Shown here: piece after piece, positions 45,667 through 55,303 of the stretch
Position numbering within the stretch: the first letter of the stretch is position 1
Layout: each line of letters starts with the position of its first letter
From: Molanna angustata
Taxonomy: Eukaryota; Arthropoda; Insecta; Trichoptera; Molannidae
DNA length: 64,000 nucleotides
Direction: 5' to 3'
Assembly (NCBI GenBank): GCA_963576475.1
Contig: OY754982.1
Span: 17,294,217 to 17,358,216, forward strand
Notes under the pieces: generated by a model
The model's database searches: none
What the model was told of the DNA's origin: nothing
The model's input: the letters and a program-made list of their open reading frames with translations, nothing else
Made by a program: the position numbers and the translations under genes

Positions 45667-45890
45667 GCGGTTTTTTAATGTTAGTCTTTCCTGTATATAT
45701 TTCCAAGTTTCATCTGAGATACATTCCTTCTTAGGTCAATGATTACGCTTGTGTCAATGATTACGCTTTTGAGGGTATTCCATGATTCTTCGGCGCTAGA
45801 ATTTTCAGCTGTCTCAGGTATCACCTGATTTTGGAACTTTTCTTTAAAGTTCTTTAGTTCAGTGTTAGAAAGTAGGTAGGCTAACAAGCT
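45667..45890 (-). pseudogene. RTE-like LINE, endonuclease-RT linker segment
   Basis: Reads SNTELKNFKEKFQNQVIPE, SSAEESWNTLKSVI, then frame-shifted ISDETWKYIQERLTLKNRG, which is the linker before the RT domain in RTE-like elements. Same strand and register as the RT at 43405-45290, so it is the upstream part of that element, split by the MITE. It ends near 45890: the endonuclease is absent and the copy is 5'-truncated. Confidence 0.75.
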
Positions 45891-46450
45891 CTAAGTAAAA
45901 CTAATTTGAGTGATATGTATGGCAGAATACACGATACGTACGGGGACTCTTATATACCTATACCTACCTACTTAAAAATCTTCACATATACCATCAAGCC
46001 GTTTACCTATTTAGGGTAAGAAAAAGTGACTTAACCGCATTCTATCCCATCCTGAAATACATGTTTTGTATTGGAAAACACCTATATACCTGTACATAAA
46101 TTATATAAATATCTTAAAATATTAAATGCCTAATTTATAGTTTTTCATCTATGCATAATATGTATGGATCTCATGTGTCACATGCAACTAGTAACTAAAC
46201 AACTTGGACACCCCTCCGTTACAACTCGTTGTTTAATTTTTATTTCACCGGTTACCTCGTGAAGAGACTAAATAATAATAACAATAATAATAAACCCTTT
46301 TATTTTCAATTTCATTCACACAATGAAAGTATTTTATATTATTTAGGTATATCTTTAAATGCGACCCCTGTTGCCACCTTAATCTATAGCTCCCACAGAA
46401 AATGGTTAAGTGCTATGAAATGTCCATAATAACATAGATGCTTAAAACCA
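45891..46450. other. AT-rich; trace of a family A tail
   Basis: 45983-46070 (ATACCATCAAGCCGTTTACC, TATTTAGGGTAAG) resembles the 3' end of family A in reverse. The rest is AT-rich without features. Confidence 0.35.
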
Positions 46451-46454
46451 GTAG

Positions 46455-46862
46455 TATAAACCGTCTGGAGGCATTTGATATATGGCTATAGATGCCATCA
46501 AACTACTTGAGGCTTTTCGCTGTGGAGGGGGGAGGCAAATTTGCGATCTGCGCACCCACGTGATGGGCACAAGTTGTTTTCCGATAACTATACATAGGAG
46601 AATGTGTATCTTATTTGGGGCATGTTACCCGAGGACCGAGGTACGGCGTGTTGTAATTGATCCTCAAAGAAAAGATTGACGGAAGAAGAGACATATGCCG
46701 TACATAAATTTCGTGGCTGAGGAACCTCCTCAAATGGACCGTTATTGGGAAAGTCGAGCAACTCTTCGACCTGGTGAAGGATAGGGAGGCATTGAATGAA
46801 GGATAGCCGACGTTGTGGGAGCCTGTCATGGCACCGGAAGAAAAAGTATATTTGCTAGTGTG
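46455..46862 (+). pseudogene. LINE C-terminal fragment, copy of the 14346 type
   Basis: Begins RLEAFDIWL and a stop, a segment of unrelated or rearranged sequence, then YLGHVTRGPRYGVL, a stop, ISWLRNLLKWTVIGKVEQLF, DLVKDREALNE, a stop. Several stops. It shares CCGAGGACCGAGGTACG and CCTGTCATGGCACCGGAAGA with 14346-14600. The 65-residue + strand and 86-residue - strand frames are not genes. Confidence 0.75.
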
Positions 46863-47069
46863 ATTATACAATTACAAATGTATTAATACGTTATTTTTTT
46901 AAGAAATGGATTCCTCTTGGCCTCCTCCAATATTTTCCATTGAGAATTTACTCTTTACCATTTTAAATTTTTTAAGCGGTTATTGGTCCAATTTTTCACA
47001 ACAATCATTCGGATTGGGGAATCCTAACTTCATTAGTTATTTTAGTTTGTATTGTAGCTTTGTTACCCC
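46863..47069. other. Spacer
   Basis: A 71-residue frame (46906-47121) has no recognisable motif and runs into the MITE. Not supported as a gene. Confidence 0.3.
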
Positions 47070-47248
47070 TAACGGCCCGTTCCCACTTGTCGTGTGTTCG
47101 GTCCGACAAAATGTCGGGTGATCTAGCGGCAATACATTTTAAATTAAGCTGTTCACACTTACAAGATAATGACAATTTGAAATGTATTGCCACTAGATCA
47201 TACGACATGTTGTCGTGCCTAACACACGACAAGTGGGAACGGGGTTTA
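47070..47248. mobile_element. 179-bp snapback MITE
   Basis: The left arm CCCGTTCCCACTTGTCGTGT, GATCTAGCGGCAATACATTT is mirrored by the right arm ending GACAAGTGGGAACGGGG. About 75 bases per arm pair with roughly ten mismatches, around a 35-base centre (GCTGTTCACACTTACAAGAT). No protein, no clear duplication. The 75- and 84-residue frames are translations of the arms. Confidence 0.85.
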
Positions 47249-47570
47249 AGTCTGCCAATTATGCTAAAAACCAGATGCGAAGACTCAATTATAACAAGTG
47301 GAAAAGTTAGTTAGAGAATGCAGACGACACAATCAGATAATACATGTATATTGAGATTATAGAGAGTTTGTATTTATTTGCTCTTAAATTTTCTATTAAA
47401 TTTTTTCTTTAATTCTTCATTATAATTAAATCAATCAATTAAGAAACAGAATAACCCAGTTATTATTTGTAATGCTAAACAATAAATATCATAAATTGAG
47501 AAACTTATTGATGAACTTTACAAATATTAGATAAAATCTACCTAATCGAGAACATAACCAAGAAGTCGAA
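47249..47570. other. AT-rich intron sequence
   Basis: Nothing recognised. Confidence 0.35.
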
Positions 47571-47574
47571 ATAT

Positions 47575-47890
47575 ATACATACATACCATCATGCCATGTC
47601 CCTCGCGGGGTAGGCAGAGAGAACCGAACGCCATTTATTTCTATCTTGACACACATTCATCGCCTCGTCGACATTCATACATCGGCTTATACATGTTCGT
47701 CTGTTATTCCTGCTTCTGACAGTTCCGTCTTTCAAAATACCGTTCACATGGATGTGCCATCCCTTCCTTGGGCGGCCCCAACCTCTCATTTCATTCCTGT
47801 CCGCAATGTATATTTTCTTCATCGGGGGTTTCTCATTCATTCTCCTCATGTGCCCCAACCATCTCAATGTGTTCACTTTCATTCTATTAA
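47575..47890 (-). pseudogene. Family A LINE tail, cleanest copy
   Basis: 97 open codons: MKVNTLRWLGHMRRMNEKPP, GWGRPRKGWHIHVNGILKDG, CMNVDEAMNVCQDRNKWRSV, LSAYPARDMA, then a (TATG)n tail at the 3' end (47574-47584 on this strand as CATACATACC). The best-preserved member of the family and the reference for the others. Only the extreme C-terminus is kept. Confidence 0.85.
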
Positions 47891-48124
47891 TGACGAAATA
47901 TCCTAATAACTAAAAAAATATAATAGAAAAAAATCTCTGGTGAAACATAAAACTAAAAGGTTTTTTATGTTTCTCGAAAAAATTAGTTTCATTAACTTAT
48001 TCTGTTTTTTATTGTGGAAATTTATGTATCTTTTTAATACACGTATTTCCAAAAGAAGCTCTATTAATTCGTACTAAAGAGACAGACACCAATAAATCCA
48101 TTTACGTTATATTCAATGATGACA
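47891..48124. other. AT-rich spacer
   Basis: Nothing recognised. Confidence 0.3.
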
Positions 48125-48152
48125 TGTCGGCTGTCGGCTGTCGGCTGTCGGC
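48125..48152. repeat. 7-bp tandem repeat, four units
   Basis: TGTCGGC repeated four times without change. Confidence 0.85.
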
Positions 48153-48179
48153 TTCTTAGAGGCGCCAAGGTCTCTGCCG

Positions 48180-48600
48180 AAATGAGAAAATTATATCAAT
48201 ATCGGTCAATGTAAAAGTGACTACAATATTAAAACATGCGAACAAGTGCGCCGCATTATCTGTATCTTCACCAAACCACGAGGTCTATGTATATAATATG
48301 GGACACAGTTTACGACCAGCAAAGCTGAAACATAGCACGGTCCCCACGCTCGACTGCTTTGCTCAGCTTGCTTCAATCTCTCCAACTTGTGCATGTACAC
48401 GATATCATACTGTTGTAGTCTTAGTTCAGTCAGTGCAGAGCCGCCGACCGGTTCCGTGTTTTACTCTGGCCTTTCGCCAGTCCCGTCTCACGACTCCCGG
48501 AAAGAACCTCAAAAGTGCGCCAAAGACTCGTCAATAAATTAATCGAATAATTATCGTTAATTGGCGACGTCGTCGTCGGCTCTGTTCCAATGTGACGTCT
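48180..48600 (+). promoter_or_regulatory. Candidate promoter or leader exon
   Basis: A GC-richer patch in the middle of the proposed intron. It contains TTCAGTCAGTGCAGAGCCGC at 48425-48444, two overlapping arthropod initiator words (TCAGT), followed by GGTTC. A 106-codon frame (48217-48537) has no domain I recognise. It could be an alternative first exon for the 50134 exon; GACGTCT|GTAAAG at 48600 is a passable donor. Speculative. Confidence 0.3.
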
Positions 48601-50100
48601 GTAAAGAATACTATTTAGGATGTGCGGATTCCTAACAAATAGTTCATGTACGTTTTTGTTTTGGTCCGATGTTATCTCGATTGTTTGAGCAGATGGTTTG
48701 AATATCGTTACAATGTGAAACGTTATTCGGTTATAATAATAATAATATATTCTTTTGGTTCATTGAAACAGTGTAACTAATATACCTACGTACATTTAAA
48801 GAGCATTTTAAGATGCCCAAACTATAATAATGTTGTGTTTTACATGCGTGAACCTTGAACCCTTTATGTACGTTTAAATTTGAATTGTACGTTTACCTTA
48901 TAGTTTTTTTTTTAATCAACATTTTTTATGTGATATTTTGGATAAATTCGGATAAAACTAATTGTAATTTATTTTGATTAAAGTAGATTTATAAAAATGT
49001 GAACAATTCGTATGAATCTCTGTACCTACGATTAAGTACAATGTGCAATTTTGCATTGTAAATATCAACAAAACCGTTTATTTTTAATACTTAGGTATGT
49101 GTTTGGAATGTTAAAGATTTTTTATCAGAAAATATTGAATGAAAATGTACATTTTATGCTGCTGGTATATTAAAGGCCCTTAGAGAGTTTTAACATATCG
49201 GATTGAAATGTGTAAAATAAATTCAAATTGTATATAAATACAATGATCCCACAATGAGATTCGGTAACATTTAATTTACAAAATAGGAATTTCCAATGTA
49301 TGTGAAACTTATCATATTTTAAATGTGGCCTGTATGTTTGCTACAGGCTTATCCAACGCAAACCTCAAGTGATAATGTGTTAAAATATTACGTACCTATT
49401 TGGTTTCATGGATTATTATCAGGTCAATTGAAAGCCGCATGCAACGATTATCGTTCAAATTATATGTTGTATATTCTGCGACTGTCGGCTCTTTTAATGT
49501 TCACGACGACGCAGTTTCGTTTCAAACAATTAGTTTCTGTACAATGTTTCAATAATTTAACACATAAGGAGCTGTTCTGAAATCAAAGATCGCAATCAAT
49601 CGCATCGGAATCTTGTGTTACTTTCAATCGAATATAAAACAAAATTGTTGTAAAAATGACATACTAAATTGATCAACCATATGGTATGACACAGATCATT
49701 AATTTATGTCGTGCAGATATTTTTAGACGGAGCCATATATTTTATTTATGTACGACGTATCCTTATGTCAAAGTCCTTCAAATAGGGCAGTTATATCAAC
49801 ATAAGATTATCATAAAAGGGACATAACGATATTTCATAACTTAAATAATGTAAGTCTCTCTAGAGTTATTACAAAAAATATTGATACGCATGTCAAACAA
49901 GTTACAATGATTGATTTCTGTCAGCGATGTAAAGCAGAATACGACACCAATAAATCAAACATTTATTGATATCAGTCGCAATTTATCCATGAAATTGAAT
50001 AATATTCCACTTAAATAATATAATGTTTGTTTCAAAATTCTTGATATATGTGCATATCAATAGTGTTATGTATGTTTAATTGCTGACGAGGCAATAACAA
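48601..50100. other. AT-rich intron sequence
   Basis: Frames here (for example 85 residues at 49323) have no recognisable motif. No repeat match. Confidence 0.35.
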
Positions 50101-50133
50101 AACTACGCGTAACACTGTATTGATTTCAATTAG

Positions 50134-50970
50134 AGCATTATGCCCGAGTGTGATCAGTTTGTGAACGTTGTTAGAATTATTGTTCCTTCCGCTGAATTAA
50201 CCGCTGAAATGCATCGAAGAGCTCAAGAATCTGCAACTCAGACACCACAGAGCAGCACGGACAAGCCGTCTGATACGGAACCAATGCACGTAGATCAGAA
50301 TAAAAATAAAATAACTAAAAATGAAAAATTGCGAAAAAATATTAGCGTAAAGGGAGCGCCACAGGAATCTAACAGGAAAGAAACGAGTAAACACGACACC
50401 CACCAGAGAGACAGAACTTTTTACAAAGTACATTCGCGAGATAAGATCAATATTGACATTCACGGTCACAAGCATCATTACGTACTTCACGCCAAAGATA
50501 AACATCACGAAAATGCCAAAGAGAAAATGTTTCACGGCAAAGAAAAGCATCCTGGTGAAACGCACCATGGCCAAAGTCACGCGTCATCCGGTCAACATAA
50601 TCAGATTCAGGAGTGTCCGAGGAGTAACGTGCAAGTCCGCATCGACGCCCCGGACACGGTCCGCAAAATGTCCGAATCATTATTATACACGAGGCTCTCC
50701 CAGAGATCGCTCCATCAGAGGTTGTCGCCTTTGAACATCAACGCCCACGACGAAGAGATGGTCAGCGCCGTTCCCATGGGAATCAGACGGAGACCCTGGA
50801 GCAGGTCTCCTTCTCCTACCTTGGCGCATTTCAGTCCGGGCTATGACCAATATCAAAAGTCACTTCTGGAGGTTCCCTGGTGTGCTGACTATGGCGACGC
50901 CTCCAGCGACGATCTCAGTTCGGAGTGGGACTCGGATGTACCTGAGCAGCCTCCTCCGATGTTTCCAAAG
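50134..50970 (+). CDS. Host gene, second coding exon (279 codons)
   Basis: I do not recognise the protein. The acceptor TTTCAATTAG ends at 50133 and the exon reads S-I-M-P-E-C in phase 0. The TAG of the acceptor is itself an in-frame stop, so the frame either enters here by splicing or starts at ATG 50140 (A at -3). In order: a mixed hydrophobic N-part (DQFVNVVRIIVPSAELTAEM), a Ser/Thr/Pro stretch, a Lys-rich stretch, a His/Lys-rich zone (HGHKHHYVLHAKDKHHENAK, then HGKEKHPGETHHGQSH), a Ser/Arg segment (RRRPWSRSPSPTLAHFSP) and an acidic end (DASSDDLSSEWDSDVPEQP). The frame ends at AAG|GTATTT (50970), a phase-0 donor; reading on to 51090 is intron. GC content rises through the exon. Probably a largely disordered protein that may bind metal or nucleic acid through the His-rich part, which is a guess from composition. 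The next exon is not in the window. Antisense frames of 127 and 77 residues are shadows. Confidence 0.8.
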
Positions 50971-51520
50971 GTATTTAAAGATGATTACTCTAAAATATTT
51001 TCAGCCTGGAAAGTGTATCTGATTGTAAAAGTAGTGCCTATACCCACTATTAGAATTACTCACATATGTAATCAGTTTTATTGCTATTGAACAACCATCA
51101 ATTTGATATTGACTATACATGCGGCCGAAACTGGTTATGCACGTTTTGAAGTTCTTGCATCATTAGATCTTATAATAATTGTAAAAAATGTTTACCAATT
51201 CATTTGTATATATAATACAACACAAAATCTACTTACTTTTGAGAGCCAATATTTTTTACGGTATTTATTTTTGCATTATTTTGATTATAAATTGGCATTA
51301 TTTCATTTTACGTACTCGTATGGTTCACTACTTAGGAATTTTTATTGTATTGTTGGAATACAATAATCTCTATTTCACATTATTTTACAACTATTAGAAT
51401 GTTTATACTTTCACAATATTTTCAAACTACATTTTTAAATGCGTTTAATAGTGGCATATATTATAATACCTACTTATTATTTTTCATAATAAATATCTAT
51501 TTCGAAATTTTTTATCAATT
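50971..51520 (+). other. Start of the next intron
   Basis: AT-rich, with no coding signal after the donor. Frames of 87, 69 and 88 residues are low-complexity Tyr/Phe/Ile-rich translations of AT-rich DNA. Confidence 0.5.
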
Positions 51521-51521
51521 A

Positions 51522-51652
51522 AGATATAATTATTATATGGAGTTCTATAATATCTTCAGATGTCACAGAACTCCATATGATAATTATATCCATGGTATGG
51601 GTAATCACTAGGGTTTTGATTTCGCCGGTCGGACCAGACTTGCCCCCCTGGT
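51522..51652. mobile_element. Foldback MITE family D, left arm truncated
   Basis: Begins inside the left arm (AGATATAATTATTATATGGA, GTTCTATAATATC) and has a complete right arm (ATGGTATGGGTAATCACTAG, GTTTTGATTTCGCCGG, GGACCAGACTTGCCCCCCTGG). About 60 bases of the left terminus are missing. Confidence 0.8.
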
Positions 51653-51939
51653 TAATTTAAATGTGAAAATTAACTTTTGATATCAAAGACCGTGCCTCAA
51701 TAAATTATTTTCAAATATACCTATTAGCTATACATTTGTGTTCTTCAATTAAATTAAAAAATAGTTTTGAAAATTGATGTAATATTTAATTTAAAATTGA
51801 TTAGTTAAAAAACGAAAAATAGCTGTATCCTAGAAATATTTTTAAATAAATGTTTACCGTAACTTGGAATTTTAATTATTTGTATTTATATAATATTGAT
51901 TATTCTTTATCATTAGATAAAAAAAACTAAATATTGGAC
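51653..51939. other. AT-rich spacer
   Basis: Nothing recognised. Confidence 0.3.
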
Positions 51940-51943
51940 TTAA

Positions 51944-52628
51944 GAGGGTGACTGCTGCCAACGTACCTATTTTTTCAATTTGATATACCATCATTATTAC
52001 CAAACGAATCATTTTGAAAAAAATAACCTAGTTAGTTTGGATATTAATAAAGAGAAATATACCTTAACTTTTTTTTAAGGTCTGTATATATTCTTGTAGG
52101 AAAATAATAAGCATACCCCGATTTTAGAGATTTATCTTAAATTTCTAAATAAATATAAGGTATAGAGCAATATTTTTTTTATAAATTAAAGAAGAACAAA
52201 ATACCTGGAAAAATATGATATGACGTTGCATTAACGCATCAGGTTAAGTAAATAAACCAAAAAAACTTTTATTACGCAATGGCGCTGAATGGAAAATAAA
52301 TGTTTTTTAGGTTTATTTACTAAACCTGAAGCATTAATGCAACGTCACATCATATTTTCTAGATATTTTTGTCTTCTTTAATTTAAAAAAAATATATATA
52401 TATTACTCTACGCCTTATAGTTTATTGAAAATATATGATTAATGTTGAAAATCGGGGTATGCTATTATTTTTCTACAAGAATTTATACAGAACATTATCA
52501 AAAAGTTAAGGTATATTTTTGTTTATTAATATCCAAACTATCTAAATTATTTTTTTCAAAACGATTTGATAAGAAATAATGATGGTATATCAAATTGAAA
52601 AATAGGTACGTTGGTAGCAGTCCCCCCC
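51944..52628. mobile_element. 685-bp foldback MITE with TTAA duplication
   Basis: TTAA stands at both edges (51940-51943 and 52629-52632). The ends are inverted: GAGGGTGACTGCTGCCAACG left, GGGGGGGACTGCTACCAACG read inward from the right. The arms stay complementary for about 300 bases (TTTGATATACCATCATTATT, ATATTCTTGTAGGAAAATAA, TATGACGTTGCATTAACGCA each find a partner) around a centre at about 52250-52325 (TTATTACGCAATGGCGCTGA). TTAA duplication is the mark of piggyBac and Kolobok transposons; the ends do not let me choose. No protein. Confidence 0.9.
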
Positions 52629-52632
52629 TTAA

Positions 52633-53335
52633 AATATATAGGTACGTAATTTTATTTTAACAAGGAAACAACAAAAAGAGTATGTATAATTGATATGATT
52701 ATATACTTATCTTGTCAATATTATTCAAAAGGTTGTACGCCACTTAAAGAGAATACAAAATAATAATATGTACTAGGTATGTACCATTAAAATATGAACT
52801 GTATGTAGTGTGAAAATATAATATTTAACATATGACCTATATACTCTTAATATGCGTTCCTACCTGTGAATGTATTTCATGTCGTAAATATTTTTTACAG
52901 CATCCAATAAATGTACCTTTGATCATTCAAATATTTAATCTGCATATAAACAATTAAACACCTCTAAAACTACACATCACGTTAGAAAGTCAGTCTGACG
53001 TCTGTTATACTTTGATAATGTTCAGATGTTAATAATTTATATTGCAAGTACAAATTTATTTACAAATTTATGCATATGAAGACCCAAAGTCGGACATTTG
53101 CGAATTAACACCAGCATTTGTGGATTGGCTCGGAGCCCTCGACGTGAATGTGTGATTGACATGTCGTGCTGTTTTGTGTTTGATTGCTGTCATTGTTGTG
53201 TTTTGTAAATTTTGACTTTAAACATTTGATTCACTAGTACCATTCGATAAATAAATAAATTTACTAAAATAATATTTTTTTTATTTGAATAGACAAATTA
53301 AAGTATTACAATCTATTATTCTTTTACCGGTTTTT
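52633..53335. other. AT-rich, nothing recognised
   Basis: No repeat or gene supported. GACATTTGCGAATTAACACC, AGCATTTGTGGATTGGCTCG at 53092-53131 is a less AT-rich patch of unknown origin. Confidence 0.35.
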
Positions 53336-53339
53336 GGTG

Positions 53340-53634
53340 TGAGGTACCGGCTTAAAATAGTGCTTCCATTCTTTTCTATCATCAATTTCGGGTGTCTCGT
53401 AAGAGTCGGGTAATCGAAAATACAACAGGCAACAATCACATCTCGCATAGTTCAGCAATGAACTTCACCATACATTCTAAATGTAGTGCCTTTTAAGGTG
53501 ATACGAGACTGATGTGTGGGTATATACGCATGTGTCGTGCTTACTTTTTTAAAGTAATGCAAATATAAAGACCTGTCGCTGGTTTCCCCACATTATGGGA
53601 TATGCCGTGATGGTATGAATGAATGAATGATTTT
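53340..53634 (+). mobile_element. Repeat family F, copy 1, with (ATGA)n tail
   Basis: Matches the reverse strand of 62222-62500. In order: GGGTGTCTCGTAAGAGTCGG, GTAATCGAAAATACAACAGG, CATCTCGCATAGTTCAGCAA, GTAGTGCCTTTTAAGGTGAT, ATGTGTGGGTATATACGC, TTCCCCACATTATGGGATAT, then GAATGAATGAATGA. A microsatellite-type tail and the lack of coding suggest a LINE 3' end or SINE without a tRNA head. Confidence 0.75.
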
Positions 53635-53649
53635 TTTATCAACATAATA

Positions 53650-53715
53650 CAATCATAATACTGCCGGAGTTATTGCCATATAGCAATTTCTTTCAACCAG
53701 ATAACTATTATAAAA
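53650..53715 (+). repeat. Short repeat shared with 6420
   Basis: GTTATTGCCATATAGCAATT, TCTTTCAACCAG corresponds to CTTATTGCCACTAGGCAATT, TCTTCCAAACAAC at 6430 and to the reverse strand at 55753-55780. Class unknown. Confidence 0.45.
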
Positions 53716-53869
53716 AAAAATAAGGGGAAAAAAATCCATATTATTCGGTGATTTTATAAATTCTTCGGTGATATATGGTCGTATTGAGATTTAAAAAAAA
53801 ACATTTTGAAACTTGAAAGGTTTTTATTTGCAGATTTTAAGAGCTACGTTTTTCGTGCAATCCTAACAT

Positions 53870-54175
53870 AAAACGCGAAGAAATAATACTGCAATTTTTT
53901 TGCTTTAATTTTTGGTTCACGGGTTGAATTTTTTTCTGTTAGGCCGACATATGGATCAGATAGCCTGTGTATTTAGCATTAATTATTTTTTTCTAAAACC
54001 TCCCTTAATTTTCTTTTTATTTTTACCACTACGAATTTAGTGTTGGAATTCAGCCGCAACGCAAATTTCCATCGTTAGATGTAATCTTCACATTTTATGA
54101 CTAGCAGCAAGGGGTCCATCGAAATCAGTAAAGTTTTGAAAGTGGTCTACGAGAAAAAAAAGTTTGGGAACCTCT
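53870..54175 (-). mobile_element. hAT-like remnant, one end only
   Basis: Read on the - strand, it begins CAGAGGTTCCCAAACTTTTT at 54175, a typical hAT terminus, then TCGATGGACCCCTTGCTGCT. I could not find the second end; it may start near 53870 or be lost. No transposase frame. Confidence 0.45.
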
Positions 54176-54546
54176 GATCTAGAGAGAAGACATACTGATC
54201 ATTCCCAGTCAATATATTACATAAATAATTATTTGTCTATTATTATTTTGGTTATGTTGCTTTGAATGAAAAGTTTGTAGTGATGAATGACGTCTGAATT
54301 CTATGTAGGTATTTATAATATTTGGTCTAAATAAATCTGCAGTAGGTATGTTTGTATTGAGAATGACAGATAAGGCGTTCGTTGACTTTGAACATACCTA
54401 TGGATAAATATATTTATTTTTAATGTTGCTATAGTATGGTTTATGACGCAATTTATTTTATTCTATGCAGTAATTAATTTTTAAAATCACAACACAGAAA
54501 TGATTTTTTAAAAATTAGGTATATTTCGTTTGTATAGATTATTTAC

Positions 54547-54593
54547 AATGATCTATACATACCAGCATGGCATATCACACTATGTGGGTACTT
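54547..54593 (-). repeat. LINE/SINE tail fragment next to the 68-bp array
   Basis: CTATACATACCAGCATGGCA, TATCACACTATGTGGGTA resembles the reversed 3' ends of families A and F. The 68-bp array begins immediately after. Confidence 0.5.
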
Positions 54594-55066
54594 CCCCATT
54601 TTCAACACTAATGCCAGACAGAACTCCTTCATATACCGCACTTCCCATTTTTACTTTACCTGCTCCCCATTTTCAACGCTAATGCCAGACAGAACTCCTT
54701 CATATACCGCACTTCCCATTTTTACTTTACCTCCCCATTTTCAACACTAATGCCAGACAGAACTCCTTCATATACCGCACTTCCCATTTTTACTTTACCT
54801 CCCCATTTTCAACACTAATGCCAGACAGAACTCCTTCATATACCGCACTTCCCATTTTTACTTTACCTCCCCATTTTCAACACTAATGCCAGACAGAACT
54901 CCTTCATATACCGCACTTCCCATTTTTACTTTACCTCCCCATTTTCAACACTAATGCCAGACAGAACTCCTTCATATACCGCACTTCCCATTTTTACTTT
55001 ACCTCCCCATTTTCAACACTAATGCCAGACAGAACTCCTTCATATACCGCACTTCCCATTTTTACG
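54594..55066. repeat. 68-bp tandem array, seven units
   Basis: Units start at 54594, 54664, 54733, 54801, 54869, 54937 and 55005. Each reads CCCCATTTTCAACACTAATG, CCAGACAGAACTCCTTCATA, TACCGCACTTCCCATTTTTA. The first two units are 70 and 69 bases long, with small differences (TGCTCC, ACGCT) at their junction. The later units are identical at 68. The array ends at 55066 before GCCTAGAACCTTCGAAC. Confidence 0.95.
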
Positions 55067-55303
55067 CCTAGAACCTTCGAACTAGGCAAATCCCGAAAGA
55101 AATTGGGTAATGTCAAAAATTTTATGTTTTTTAAGCATCGTTCGTTCTTCATTTGAGTGGCCATGAAAATATTTCAAAATCACATGCCAAAATAAGATTA
55201 ACATTTGTGGCCCTGTCAAGCATCGTGTCTACAACGGTTCAATGTATAATCTTGTAGTATGGTTTCAATAAAACAGACAAAAAAGTCGAATATTTTTATT
55301 ATT
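55067..55303. other. Spacer
   Basis: GCCTAGAACCTTCGAACTAG near 55065 recalls the hAT-like end at 45633 (GTGCCTAGAACCTTC), too short to assign. Confidence 0.3.

Larger units (their letters stand above)
35749..50133 (+). other. Proposed first coding intron (14.4 kb)
   Basis: Opens with GTTAAT at 35749 and closes with GATTTCAATTAG at 50133, both at phase 0. A possible branch point (GTAAC) lies near 50109. It contains hAT, SINE, DNA-transposon, RTE and MITE insertions listed separately. LINE fragments occur in both orientations. The exon link is inferred and needs transcript evidence. Confidence 0.5.

Noticed and set aside
49323..49580. 85-residue frame upstream of the second exon
   Set aside because: No recognisable motif, no splice context and AT-rich composition like the surrounding intron.
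50197..50734. Frames of 127, 77 and 93 residues overlapping the second host exon
   Set aside because: Other-frame shadows of an exon whose own frame is longer and bounded by matching splice sites.
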